A model generated the notes under the pieces. It worked only from the letters and a program-made list of their open reading frames with translations, did no database searches and was not told the origin of the DNA. A stretch of DNA of 64,000 nt from Streptomyces sp. NBC_00775 (lineage in GTDB: Bacteria; Actinomycetota; Actinomycetes; Streptomycetales; Streptomycetaceae): NCBI RefSeq assembly GCF_036347135.1, contig NZ_CP108938.1, positions 3,658,001-3,722,000 on the forward strand, in the 5' to 3' direction. Position numbers and translations under genes: made by a program. Each line of letters opens with the position of its first letter. Position 1 is the stretch's first letter. Positions 16,942-24,894 of this stretch are shown here, one piece after another.

Positions 16942-17583
16942 GTGACAGCCATCGAGCAGACAGAGGCAGCACGCCCGCGGGGCACTCGCCTGCCGCGCCG
17001 TGCCCGACGCAACCAGCTCCTCGGCGCCGCCCAGGAAGTATTCGTTGCGCAGGGGTATCACTCGGCCGCCATGGACGACATCGCCGAGCGCGCGGGCGTC
17101 AGCAAGCCGGTTCTCTACCAGCACTTCCCGGGCAAGCTCGACCTGTACCTCGCCCTGCTCGACCAGCACTGCGAGTCCCTGCTCCAGGCGGTGCGCACAG
17201 CGCTCGCCTCGACCTCCGACAACAAGCTGCGCGTCCGCGCGACGATGGACGCCTACTTCGCGTACGTCGAGGACGACGGCGGCGCCTTCCGGCTGGTCTT
17301 CGAGTCGGACCTGACCAACGAGCCCGCGGTCCGCGAGCGCGTCGACAAGGTGACGCACCAGTGCGCCGAGGCGATCTGCGAGGTCATCGCGGAGGACACC
17401 GGCCTCTCGCGCGCCGAGTCGATGCTCCTGGCCTCCGGCCTCGGCGGGCTGGCCCAGGTGGTGGCCCGCTCCTGGCTGCACAGCGACCGCAGCGTCCCGC
17501 GCGACCAGGCGGTCCAGCTGCTGACCTCGCTGGCCTGGCGGGGCATCGCGGGCTTCCCGCTGCACGGCACGGACAGCCACTGA
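16942..17583 (+). CDS. TetR/AcrR family transcriptional regulator
   Basis: A 213-aa regulator. The N-terminal helix-turn-helix spans roughly residues 20-66 (LLGAAQEVFVAQGYHSAAMD, then DIAERAGVSKPVLYQHF, the recognition helix). The rest is a helical ligand/dimer domain (FRLVFESDLTNEPAVRERV). I chose GTG at 16942, which follows a GGGAGG ribosome site and begins just before the basic arm RLPRRARRNQ, instead of the in-frame codon at 16819. Target genes are not evident; neighbours are small proteins, so it may act elsewhere or on fatty-acid or efflux genes as family members often do. Confidence 0.9.
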   Translation: MTAIEQTEAARPRGTRLPRRARRNQLLGAAQEVFVAQGYHSAAMDDIAERAGVSKPVLYQHFPGKLDLYLALLDQHCESLLQAVRTALASTSDNKLRVRATMDAYFAYVEDDGGAFRLVFESDLTNEPAVRERVDKVTHQCAEAICEVIAEDTGLSRAESMLLASGLGGLAQVVARSWLHSDRSVPRDQAVQLLTSLAWRGIAGFPLHGTDSH

Positions 17584-17795
17584 CGACGGCACGGACAACC
17601 GCTGCCGACGGCGCGGATCACCGCGGACGTACGAGGGGCAGGTCACCGGCACATCGCTGACCGCCACTTTGTTCCCACCCACTGTTCGCTCCTGGCGTTC
17701 TCGGGCGGAGCGTGTACGTCCCCTCACCGGGCTAATGTGTGCTGCGTACGGCGCGTACGAACGCGCACATGACTGACCGTCGGAGGGACAAAGCC

Positions 17796-18023
17796 GTGGA
17801 GGTCAAGATCGGCGTGCAGCACGCGCCCCGCGAGATCGTTCTGGAGAGCGGTCAGACCCCGGAAGAGGTCGAGCGCGCGGTGTCCGAGGCGCTGGCAGGC
17901 AAGTCGCAGCTGCTGAGCCTCGTGGACGACCACGGCCGCAAGGTCCTGGTTCCGGCCGACCGCCTGGCGTACGTGGAGCTCGGCGAGCCCACGCAGCGCA
18001 AGGTGGGATTCAGCGCGCTGTAG
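17796..18023 (+). CDS. DUF3107 family protein
   Basis: A 75-aa protein beginning MEVKIGVQHAPREIVLES with a central LVDDHGRKVLVPADRLAYVE, matching the short DUF3107 (ATP-binding-annotated) actinobacterial family. The GTG start has CGGAGGGAC upstream; an earlier in-frame codon at 17739 has no ribosome site. A perfect 16-bp hairpin follows. The molecular function is not known to me. Confidence 0.85.
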   Translation: MEVKIGVQHAPREIVLESGQTPEEVERAVSEALAGKSQLLSLVDDHGRKVLVPADRLAYVELGEPTQRKVGFSAL

Positions 18024-18041
18024 TTCGGCGAGCGGAAGCTC

Positions 18042-18076
18042 GAAGGGGCCCGGTGACCATGTCACCGGGCCCCTTC
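18042..18076 (+). terminator. strong hairpin terminator
   Basis: Perfect 16-bp stem GAAGGGGCCCGGTGAC / GTCACCGGGCCCCTTC with a 3-nt loop, 19 bp after the DUF3107 stop. Confidence 0.85.
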
Positions 18077-18256
18077 GCATGCCTGCCGCCCGGCCGGCCG
18101 GACGCCTGCCGGATGCCTGGCCGGACGCCTGGCCGGACACCGCGCTCGTACACAGATGGAGTACAGATCAGGCACAGAGGAGGATTGCATTCCGCACGTC
18201 ACGGGTAAGACCGGCTACGACCGATTTGCACCGGCCGTGCGGGAGGGACCCCCACT

Positions 18257-18526
18257 ATGTTCTTGGAAGCTCTCGGCTCCGCGATGCTCGGTCTCGCGCT
18301 GGCGTGGGCGGCGGCGTACCGCCTCCCCCACCGGCTTCCGGCCCGCAACCTGGTCCTGTCGACCGGTGTGGCCGGAGGCCTGTTCGGCGCCTTCCTGACC
18401 CACACCGCGCTGGGATCCGGCCACTTCCTGGTGATCATGCTCGGCGCGGCGGCGGTCGCCGCGGCGCTGCTGTCGCTGCTGCTCCGCCCGGCGGAGCGAT
18501 TTCGCCGCCGCTCGGCGACGGCGTAG
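18257..18526 (+). CDS. small integral membrane protein
   Basis: An 89-aa protein with about three hydrophobic segments (EALGSAMLGLALAWAAAY, VLSTGVAGGLFGAFLTHTAL, VIMLGAAAVAAALLSLLL) and a basic C-terminus. The ATG follows GGGAGGGACC with good spacing. No domain recognised; the even spacing of helices and short loops resemble DoxX-unrelated small Streptomyces membrane proteins. It is followed by tandem repeats. Confidence 0.75.
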   Translation: MFLEALGSAMLGLALAWAAAYRLPHRLPARNLVLSTGVAGGLFGAFLTHTALGSGHFLVIMLGAAAVAAALLSLLLRPAERFRRRSATA

Positions 18527-18539
18527 CCCGTTCCGCAAG

Positions 18540-18601
18540 CCCCGTGACTCAGAGCCCCGTGACTCAGAGCCCCGTGACTGAGGCGCCCCGTGACTGAGGC
18601 G
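18540..18601. repeat. short tandem repeats (15 bp x2, 16 bp x2)
   Basis: Two identical units CCCCGTGACTCAGAG (18540-18569) are followed by two identical units CCCCGTGACTGAGGCG (18570-18601). They abut a GGGGCGCGGGGAACTGCGC element, whose first bases continue the same CCCCGT phase. Confidence 0.85.
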
Positions 18602-18608
18602 CCCCGTA

Positions 18609-18630
18609 AGGGGCGCGGGGAACTGCGCGA
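18609..18630. repeat. REP-like GGGGCGCGGGGAACTGCGC element
   Basis: One copy of the interspersed core that recurs at about 22.3-22.5, 26.7, 35.9, 45.9 and 53.7-53.8 kb, always in gene 3' flanks. Confidence 0.8.
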
Positions 18631-18672
18631 TCAGCCCACCACGACCTGCACGTACGAACTCCCCGCGGGAGC

Positions 18673-19434
18673 TCAGGCCGCCAAGCCCAGCGCAGCCATC
18701 CGCTTGGTGTGCGCCTCGGTGATCCGCGAGAACATCCGGCCGACCTCGGCGAGGTCGAAGCCGTCCGCGACGCCGCCCACGAGCATCGTCGACAGGGCGT
18801 CGCGGTCGGCGACCACGCGCTGCGACTGGGACAGGGCCTCGCCCATCAGACGGCGCGCCCACAGCGCGAGCCGGCCGCCCACACGCGGGTCCGCGTCGAT
18901 CGCGGCGCGCACCTTCTCGATGGCGAAGCCGGCGTGCCCGGTGTCGTCGAGGACCGCGAGGACGAGCCCGCGGGTGTCCGAGTCGAGCCGCGCGGCGACC
19001 TCGCGGTAGAAGTCACTGGCGATGGAGTCGCCGACGTACGCCTTGACGAGCCCTTCCAGCCAGTCCGAGGGGGCCGTCTGCCGGTGGAAGCCGTCGAGCG
19101 CGGCGACGAACGGCTCCATCGCCTGCGTCGGCTCCGCGCCGACCGCCGCGAGCCGGTCCCGCAGCCGCTCGAAGTGGTGGAACTCGGCCGACGCCATCTT
19201 GGCCAGCTCCGCCTTGTCGCTGAGCGTGGGCGCCAGCTTGGCGTCCTCCGCAAGGCGCTCGAACGCCGCGAGCTCGCCGTACGCGAGCGCTCCGAGCAGG
19301 TCCACGACCGCGGCGCGGTACTGGGGGTCCGCGGAGGCCGTGTCCCAGTCCTGGGCGGCTACTCCGGTGGCCGCGGGAGCGGTGTCGTCGGGGGCCTCGG
19401 CGGGGGTGTCAGCGGCGTTGTCAGGCGTCGTCAT
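18673..19434 (-). CDS. ferritin-like fold protein (MiaE-like)
   Basis: A 253-aa protein. After an Ala/Asp/Pro-rich N-terminus of about 30 residues it is helical, with YGELAAFERLAEDAK, EFHHFERLRDRLA and a later FYREVAARLD / DTGHAGFAIEKV, giving the E...ExxH pattern of a ferritin-like di-iron helical bundle related to tRNA hydroxylase MiaE-type proteins. Substrate unknown. I place the start at ATG 19434 because a TATTGT -10 box ends seven bases upstream, which implies a leaderless mRNA; the frame extends further to 19497 without a better signal. Confidence 0.8.
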   Translation of the reverse strand: MTTPDNAADTPAEAPDDTAPAATGVAAQDWDTASADPQYRAAVVDLLGALAYGELAAFERLAEDAKLAPTLSDKAELAKMASAEFHHFERLRDRLAAVGAEPTQAMEPFVAALDGFHRQTAPSDWLEGLVKAYVGDSIASDFYREVAARLDSDTRGLVLAVLDDTGHAGFAIEKVRAAIDADPRVGGRLALWARRLMGEALSQSQRVVADRDALSTMLVGGVADGFDLAEVGRMFSRITEAHTKRMAALGLAA

Positions 19435-19447
19435 GAAGCGCACAATA
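19435..19447 (-). promoter_or_regulatory. leaderless-type -10 box (ferritin-like gene)
   Basis: TATTGT on the minus strand, seven bases before the ATG at 19434. Confidence 0.55.
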
Positions 19448-19497
19448 GCCCGCTCACCGCAACAGGGAAGTCCCTGGTCAATCAGTGTGACGACCAC

Positions 19498-19815
19498 TAC
19501 GTGACCAAATCGGCCATCGCATATGCGCGATTCCGGGGTATGGTGGTAATGCGCCCGGCGAGTATTCGACGGGCCGCACGAATGAGGATGCCCGGTCGGT
19601 GGCCCGATCGGCTCCGACCCGACAGCCCTCCTCGTCCATACGGCACATTGCGTACGGACGATACGGAGGGACCCTCAGCGGTACGAGCGCTCGAGCGTCG
19701 GCAGTGGTCCCATGCCACCCGGCCCGCTGGTCAAGAGCGGCCGACGTCCCCCCGGCACGGTCCCGACACGACCCCCGCGCTCGCCTCGCACCGCGTACAC
19801 AGAAGAGGCAGCACC
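19498..19815 (+). promoter_or_regulatory. upstream region of DEAD-box helicase with inverted repeat
   Basis: About 320 bp with no gene. At 19633-19660 the arms CGTCCATACG and CGTACGGACG pair with one mismatch across eight bases. Plus-strand TATGGT (19540s) could serve as a -10, which would leave a leader of over 200 nt containing the hairpin. DEAD-box cold-shock helicase genes often have long regulatory leaders, so this is a plausible control element, not a proven one. Confidence 0.4.
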
Positions 19816-22215
19816 CTGACTACGACTTTCCGCGATCTCGGCATCCTTCCCGAGACGGCCGAGGCCCTTGAGGCCGTCGGCATCATCAGTCCCTTCCCCA
19901 TCCAGGAGATGACGCTCCCCGTTGCCCTGTCGGGCACCGACGTCATCGGCCAGGCCAAGACCGGCACCGGCAAGACGCTGGGCTTCGGCCTCCCGCTCCT
20001 TGAGCGCGTCACCGTTCCCGCGGACGTCGAGGCGGGCCGGGCCCAGCCCGAGCAGCTCACCGACGCCCCGCAGGCCCTCGTCGTCGTCCCGACGCGCGAG
20101 CTGTGCACCCAGGTGACGAACGACCTGCTGACCGCGGGCAAGGTCCGCAACGTACGCGTTCTCGCCATTTACGGCGGCCGGGCGTACGAGCCGCAGGTCG
20201 AGGCCCTCAAGAAGGGCGTCGACGTCATCGTCGGCACCCCGGGCCGACTGCTGGACCTCGCGGGCCAGAAGAAGCTCAACCTCAAGCACATCAAGGCACT
20301 TGTCCTCGACGAGGCCGACGAGATGCTCGACCTGGGCTTCCTGCCCGACGTCGAGAAGATCATGAACATGCTGCCGGCCCGCCGTCAGACGATGCTGTTC
20401 TCGGCGACCATGCCGGGCGCGGTCATCGGTCTCGCGCGCCGCTACATGTCGCAGCCCACGCACATCCGCGCCACCGCGCCGGACGACGAGGGCGTGACGG
20501 TCGCCAACACCGCGCAGTTCGTCTACCGCGCGCACAACATGGACAAGCCCGAGATGGTCGCGCGCATACTGCAGGCCGACGGCCGTGGCCTGGCCATGGT
20601 CTTCTGCCGCACCAAGCGCACGGCCGCCGACCTCGCCGACCAGCTCCAGCAGCGCGGCTTCGCCTCCGGCGCGGTCCACGGCGACCTCGGCCAGGGCGCC
20701 CGCGAGCAGGCGCTGCGCGCCTTCCGCAACGGCAAGGTCGACGTCCTCGTCTGCACCGACGTCGCCGCCCGCGGCATCGACGTCGAGGGTGTCACCCACG
20801 TCATCAACTACCAGTCCCCCGAGGACGAGAAGACGTACCTGCACCGCATCGGCCGTACGGGCCGCGCGGGCGCCAAGGGCATCGCGATCACCCTCGTCGA
20901 CTGGGACGACATCCCGCGCTGGCAGCTCATCAACAAGGCGCTGGAGCTCAACTTCAACGACCCGCCGGAGACGTACTCCACGTCCCCGCACCTCTTCGAA
21001 GAGCTGAGCATTCCCGCCGGCACCAAGGGCGTCCTCCCGCGTTCCGAGCGCACCCGCGCCGGGCTCGCGGCCGAGGAGGTCGAGGACCTCGGCGAGACCG
21101 GTGGCCGTGGCGCTCCGCGTGGTCGCGGTGGCCGTTCGTCGGCGCCGTCCGCGCCGTCCGCCGAGCGTGAGCGCGAGCGTGAGCGCCCGGCGCGTACGCC
21201 GCGTCGCCGCCGCCGTACGCGCAACGGGGCGCCGATGGACGAGACGTCCGGGTCCCCGGCTCCGGAGGCGACGACCGAGTCCGCCTCCGCCGAGGGCAAC
21301 GAGACCGTCGAGGCCCGTACGCCGCGGCGTCGTCGCCGTACGCGCAACGGGGCGGCGGACGCTGTCGCGAGCGCGGCGGTCGTCGAGCCGGCGGTGACTC
21401 CGGTGGTCGAGGCCACTGAGGCCTCCGTGGCGACGGCCGAGGGTGTCACCGACGAGCCCGCCAAGCCGCGCCGTCGGCGGACGCGCAAGGCTGCCGAGGC
21501 CGTCGTCGAGACGGTCGAGACGGTGGCTGCCGCCCCCGTGGAGACCGCCGAGGCCGTGGTTGAGGCTCCGGCCAAGCCGCGTCGCCGTACCCGTAAGGCA
21601 GCGGAGGCCGTCGTCGAGGCTGTCGAGGCTGTCGAGGCCGAGGTGGAGGCCAAGCCGCGTCGTACGCGGGCCAAGGCCACGACCGCCGCCGTTGCCGCTG
21701 TGGACACCGCCGAGGCCGTCGAGGCTGAGGCCGCGGAAGCCAAGCCTGTGCGACGCCGGACCCGCAAGGCCGCCGTCGCCGCCGAGCCCGAGATTCCGGC
21801 GCAGGCCGTCGCCGAGGAGGCCGAGGTCAAGCCGGTGCGTCGTCGCACCCGCAAGGCCGCCGAGGCTGTCGTCGACGCGGCCGAGGGTGTCGCTGAGGCT
21901 CCGGTCAAGGCGCGGCGTACTCGTAAGGCTGCGGTGGCTGTTGCCGACGTGGCTGAGGAGGCCGCTGAGGCTCCGGCCAAGCCGCGACGCACTCGGGCCA
22001 AGGCCGCCGCCGTTGCCGCTGTGGACACCGCCGAGGCCGTCGAGGCTGAGGCCGCGGAAGCCAAGCCTGTGCGGCGCCGGACCACCCGCAAGGCCGTCGC
22101 CGCCGCCGAGCCGGAGATTCCGGCGCAGGCCGTCGCCGAGGAGGCCGAGGCCAAGCCGGTGCGTCGCCGGACCCGCAAGGCTGTGGCGGCTGCCGCGGAG
22201 CCTGCGGAGAGCTGA
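19816..22215 (+). CDS. DEAD-box ATP-dependent RNA helicase with repetitive basic tail
   Basis: A 799-aa RNA helicase. The core (1 to about 400) contains the Q-motif region PFPIQEMTLP, AKTGTGKT, PTRELC, TPGRLLD, DEAD in LVLDEADEMLDLGF, SATMPG, DVAARGID and HRIGRTGRAG. It unwinds RNA in ribosome assembly or decay. The tail (about 405-799) holds eleven RRRTRKA-type basic modules separated by Ala/Glu/Val-rich linkers, much longer than tails of E. coli DeaD. The conserved sequence starts at LTTTFRDLGI, whose first codon is CTG at 19816 with AGAGG seven bases upstream and no ATG/GTG nearby, so a CTG start is likely; an upstream ATG about 90 codons earlier is the alternative. Confidence 0.9.
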   Translation: MTTTFRDLGILPETAEALEAVGIISPFPIQEMTLPVALSGTDVIGQAKTGTGKTLGFGLPLLERVTVPADVEAGRAQPEQLTDAPQALVVVPTRELCTQVTNDLLTAGKVRNVRVLAIYGGRAYEPQVEALKKGVDVIVGTPGRLLDLAGQKKLNLKHIKALVLDEADEMLDLGFLPDVEKIMNMLPARRQTMLFSATMPGAVIGLARRYMSQPTHIRATAPDDEGVTVANTAQFVYRAHNMDKPEMVARILQADGRGLAMVFCRTKRTAADLADQLQQRGFASGAVHGDLGQGAREQALRAFRNGKVDVLVCTDVAARGIDVEGVTHVINYQSPEDEKTYLHRIGRTGRAGAKGIAITLVDWDDIPRWQLINKALELNFNDPPETYSTSPHLFEELSIPAGTKGVLPRSERTRAGLAAEEVEDLGETGGRGAPRGRGGRSSAPSAPSAERERERERPARTPRRRRRTRNGAPMDETSGSPAPEATTESASAEGNETVEARTPRRRRRTRNGAADAVASAAVVEPAVTPVVEATEASVATAEGVTDEPAKPRRRRTRKAAEAVVETVETVAAAPVETAEAVVEAPAKPRRRTRKAAEAVVEAVEAVEAEVEAKPRRTRAKATTAAVAAVDTAEAVEAEAAEAKPVRRRTRKAAVAAEPEIPAQAVAEEAEVKPVRRRTRKAAEAVVDAAEGVAEAPVKARRTRKAAVAVADVAEEAAEAPAKPRRTRAKAAAVAAVDTAEAVEAEAAEAKPVRRRTTRKAVAAAEPEIPAQAVAEEAEAKPVRRRTRKAVAAAAEPAES
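21687..22165. repeat. about 155-bp internal duplication in helicase tail
   Basis: The segment 21687-21840 (from GCCGCCGTTGCCGCTGTGGA through AGGCCGTCGCCGAGGAGGCC) recurs almost unchanged at 22006-22165. The copies encode VAAVDTAEAVEAEAAEAKPV and the following basic module. Confidence 0.8.
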
Positions 22216-22337
22216 TCTCCCTGCCTGACCCTGATGGCCCGGTCCCACTTTCCGTGGGGCCGGGCCATTGGTTTTCGCCCCCGCCGCCCCTTCGACCCCG
22301 TTCGGTCGTGTTTTGGCTGCGGGCCGGTGGGGGCTGG

Positions 22338-22546
22338 TCGCGCAGTTCCCCGCGCCCCTTAAAAGCACCTGGGGCGGGCCGGCGGTTGTTCAGGGGCGCG
22401 GGGAACTGCGCGCCCAGCCCCCACCCACCCGCAGACGACGAACCACCCCCGTCTTTCAGGGGCGCGGGGAACTGCGCAATCTCTTGGGGGTCTGGGGGCG
22501 AAGCCCCCAGGAACGGGATGGGACGGGTAGGGGCGGCGGGGGCGAG
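22338..22546. repeat. cluster of REP-like elements and one composite repeat
   Basis: The 360-bp gap between helicase and hydrolase holds a reverse core at 22338-22360, direct cores at 22391-22411 and 22454-22478, and then a composite element (22458-22546, reverse orientation) with a GGGGGCGAAGCCCCC hairpin and a GGGATGGGACGGGTAGGGGC block. The same composite occurs at 45814-45904 and 53659-53744. Confidence 0.8.
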
Positions 22547-22562
22547 AAAACGCTCCGCCCTA

Positions 22563-22575
22563 TAGCCTCTGGGAC
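22563..22575 (+). promoter_or_regulatory. leaderless-type -10 box (hydrolase 22576)
   Basis: TAGCCT (22563-22568) is followed by seven bases and then ATG. Confidence 0.55.
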
Positions 22576-23445
22576 ATGAGTAGGCCCCCTACCTTCGTCC
22601 CGCCCGCCGGAGTCCGTGCTCATCGGCTGTCGACCGCCCGTGGCGAGTTCGCCGTGCTGGACGCGGACCCGAAGGGACCGCCGAAGGGCACCGCGTTGTT
22701 GCTGCCGGGGTTCACCGGGAGCAAGGAGGACTTCATCGCGCTGCACGAACCGTTGGCGGCGGCGGGATATCGGACGGTGGCCGTGGACGGACGCGGCCAG
22801 TTCGAGACCGAGGGGCCGAAGGACGACGAAGCGGCGTACGCGCAGGACGAGTTGGCGCGGGACGTGCTGGCACAGGCCGCCGCCATCGGCACGCCCGTGC
22901 ACCTCGTGGGGCACTCCCTCGGCGGCCTGATCTCCCGCGCCGCCGTGCTGATCGACCCGTCGCCCTTCCTCTCACTCACTCTGATGGCCTCGGGCCCCGC
23001 CCAGATCTCCAGCACCCAGCAGCAGCGCGTCAAGCTGCTGCGGGACGCGCTCGCCGTGATGAGCATGGCCGAGGTGTGGGAGGCGATCCAGGCGATGGAG
23101 ACGCCGGAGGAGACCGAGACCGGCGGGCTCGACTCGGGGCTCGACGACCGCGCCGACCTGCGGCGCCGCTGGCTGGGCAACAGCCCCGCCCAGCTCATCG
23201 CCACGGGCCGCCAGTTGTGCACCGAACCCGACCGCGTCGCCGAACTGGCCGCCGTCCCGCTGCCGAAGCACGTGCTCTCCGGCGAACACGACGACACCTG
23301 GCCGGTGACCCTGCTGGACGAGATGGCCGTACGGCTGGAGGCCCGGCGCACGCTCGTAGCGCGAGCCGAGCACTCTCCCAACACGGATCAGCCGCTGGAG
23401 ACGGCCCGCGCCTTCGCCGACTTCTGGGACGGCGTGGCCGGCTAG
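22576..23445 (+). CDS. alpha/beta hydrolase
   Basis: A 289-aa soluble hydrolase with oxyanion segment LLLPGFTGSKEDF (about 43-55), nucleophile elbow LVGHSLGGLIS (about 112-122), a cap domain of about 100 residues, the acid loop VLSGEHDDTWP and final histidine in RAEHSPNTDQP. Activity class cannot be fixed beyond serine hydrolase. A TAGCCT box seven bases upstream of ATG implies a leaderless mRNA. It converges with the NYN-domain gene only 41 bp away. Confidence 0.9.
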   Translation: MSRPPTFVPPAGVRAHRLSTARGEFAVLDADPKGPPKGTALLLPGFTGSKEDFIALHEPLAAAGYRTVAVDGRGQFETEGPKDDEAAYAQDELARDVLAQAAAIGTPVHLVGHSLGGLISRAAVLIDPSPFLSLTLMASGPAQISSTQQQRVKLLRDALAVMSMAEVWEAIQAMETPEETETGGLDSGLDDRADLRRRWLGNSPAQLIATGRQLCTEPDRVAELAAVPLPKHVLSGEHDDTWPVTLLDEMAVRLEARRTLVARAEHSPNTDQPLETARAFADFWDGVAG

Positions 23446-23486
23446 GCGACCGGGCGATCAGGCGCCCAGGCAGCTCAAGCGACCAG

Positions 23487-24383
23487 CTAGTACTGCGCCT
23501 GCAAGTGCTCCCAGAAGCCGTCCCGGAGCGCGCGGCGCAGATCCGCCTGTCCCCGCAGGGAGTACTGGAGCAGCCCCTCGGCCTCGACCAGCAGATCCTG
23601 GTCGACCGAGCCGGGGAGGTAGGGGTGCCCGGGCAGCAGTTCCACGAGCGATTCGCGCCCCCGTGCGGCCAGCCACTTCGCGGCGATCTGTGCGCCCACG
23701 AAGCGCACGTCCTCCCGTGTGGGCCGGGCCGCGGCCGTCGCGTCGTAGGAGAGGCCAGTCCGCCGTGACACGTACGGCTTGAAGAAGTCGAGGTCGAAGG
23801 TCCGCTGGCTGTCGACCTCCCAGAGCAGCGGCTCGGCCTGATTGCGGCCCTCGGGCGCCTCGATGCCCCACAGGTGGACCCGCGCCCCGTACCCTTGCGC
23901 CGCCTCGACCGCCGACACCAGGTCCTCGTCGCCGCCGAGCAGCGCGGCGTCGCTGATGGCGCGGTGCCGGGCGAGGGACTCCAGGTCGGAGCGGATGAGT
24001 GAATCGACGCCTTTTTGCTGGTTGTTGGCGTTGAGGTTGCCCAACCGGACCTTCACGTCGGGGAGTTCGGCGATCGCCTGCTGTTCCGCGGTGTGGATGC
24101 GGCGCCGTGCGCCGTCGTACCAGTAGACGCGCAGCAGCCGGCTGTCCGCGAAGATCGTGCGGGCCCGGTCGATGAGCGCCTCGATGAGGCCTTCGGTGTC
24201 CAGGTCGAAGGAGCGGCGGTCCTCCGTCCCGGCGACCAGCCGCCCCGCCGCCGCGTACAGATATCCGGCGTCGACGAAGATCGCATGGGTCGAGGGCGTC
24301 TTCGCCACCTCGGCGAGCATGCGCTGCAGCAGCTCGTTCGTGCGGTCGATGCGGGCGCCGAGCGCCGCGAGGTCGTCGTTCAT
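23487..24383 (-). CDS. NYN-domain (LabA/DUF88-like) protein
   Basis: A 298-aa protein. The N-terminal half shows the NYN/PIN-like nuclease order: AIFVDAGYLYAAAGRLV with the first Asp, then GNLNANNQQKGVDSLIRSDL, and GGDEDLVSAVEAAQGYGARV with two further acidic residues. NYN proteins are RNA-directed ribonucleases using a metal-binding Asp cluster. The C-terminal 120 residues (RPTREDVRFVGAQIAAKWL onward) form a helical extension I do not recognise. ATG at 24383 has GGAAG upstream; ATG 24392 is an alternative. Confidence 0.85.
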   Translation of the reverse strand: MNDDLAALGARIDRTNELLQRMLAEVAKTPSTHAIFVDAGYLYAAAGRLVAGTEDRRSFDLDTEGLIEALIDRARTIFADSRLLRVYWYDGARRRIHTAEQQAIAELPDVKVRLGNLNANNQQKGVDSLIRSDLESLARHRAISDAALLGGDEDLVSAVEAAQGYGARVHLWGIEAPEGRNQAEPLLWEVDSQRTFDLDFFKPYVSRRTGLSYDATAAARPTREDVRFVGAQIAAKWLAARGRESLVELLPGHPYLPGSVDQDLLVEAEGLLQYSLRGQADLRRALRDGFWEHLQAQY

Positions 24384-24480
24384 CACTTCCATTGTCCCGG
24401 CGGTCACGCTGCGAACACAACTGGCCCCGTTCAGTCTCCGCCACATCGCTTACCAGTGGGTAATTAGGTTCTCGAAAAAT

Positions 24481-24497
24481 TTCCTTAGCGTAGGGAA
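24481..24497. promoter_or_regulatory. AT-rich imperfect palindrome in divergent promoter region
   Basis: TTCCTTA-GCG-TAGGGAA (one mismatch) lies in an unusually AT-rich stretch (about 24460-24515) between the NYN gene and the divergent 50-aa gene. It resembles a dimer binding site. Confidence 0.4.
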
Positions 24498-24609
24498 TGT
24501 TTGTAACACGCACCCCGTTGACTACCTATGGAAGCGCAGGCACCGACGCCTCGCGCGGCCACCACCAGTAGTTCTCCTCAGGAGGATGACCAGACGAAGG
24601 GAGAAGCCC

Positions 24610-24762
24610 ATGCGCTTCGAAATCATGCGACTCGACGATGTCGACGGCACGCCCGTGGACAGCACTGTCGTAGACGCCGCCTCCGTCAACCGGATCGTTC
24701 AGCAGGCCGCCGCCATCGGGCAGCGACTGTGGATCCGCCCGGCCGACTCGTCCGCCTCATAA
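24610..24762 (+). CDS. 50-aa conserved-type small protein
   Basis: MRFEIMRLDDVDGTPVDSTV begins a 50-residue protein ending RLWIRPADSSAS. The ATG has AAGGGAGAAG upstream at good spacing, and a double hairpin follows its stop, so it looks like a complete transcription unit. It has no membrane span and no recognised domain. It is divergent from the NYN gene across an AT-rich regulatory-looking region. Confidence 0.75.
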   Translation: MRFEIMRLDDVDGTPVDSTVVDAASVNRIVQQAAAIGQRLWIRPADSSAS

Positions 24763-24791
24763 CAGCGCGGACTTATACGCAGACTTCGGAC

Positions 24792-24875
24792 CGACTCTGG
24801 CTCTGACTTCCAGAGTCCGACTCCGGATTCACACTTCAGAGCCCCGCACGGCTACGGATGCCGTGCGGGGCTCTG
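24792..24875. terminator. two consecutive hairpins between convergent genes
   Basis: GACTCTGG / CCAGAGTC (24792-24817 region) is followed by a perfect 16-bp stem CAGAGCCCCGCACGGC (24837-24852) / GCCGTGCGGGGCTCTG (24860-24875) with a 7-nt loop. The second hairpin serves both the 50-aa gene and marC. Confidence 0.85.
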
Positions 24876-24894
24876 CGTGTGTGCAAGGGGGCGG

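Noticed and set aside
18540..18601. CRISPR-like array
   Set aside because: Units are directly adjacent with no spacers, only four copies, and no cas genes in the window.
18709..19815. Upstream extension of the helicase frame
   Set aside because: It is antisense to the ferritin-like gene and then non-conserved in appearance; the helicase domain begins at 19816.
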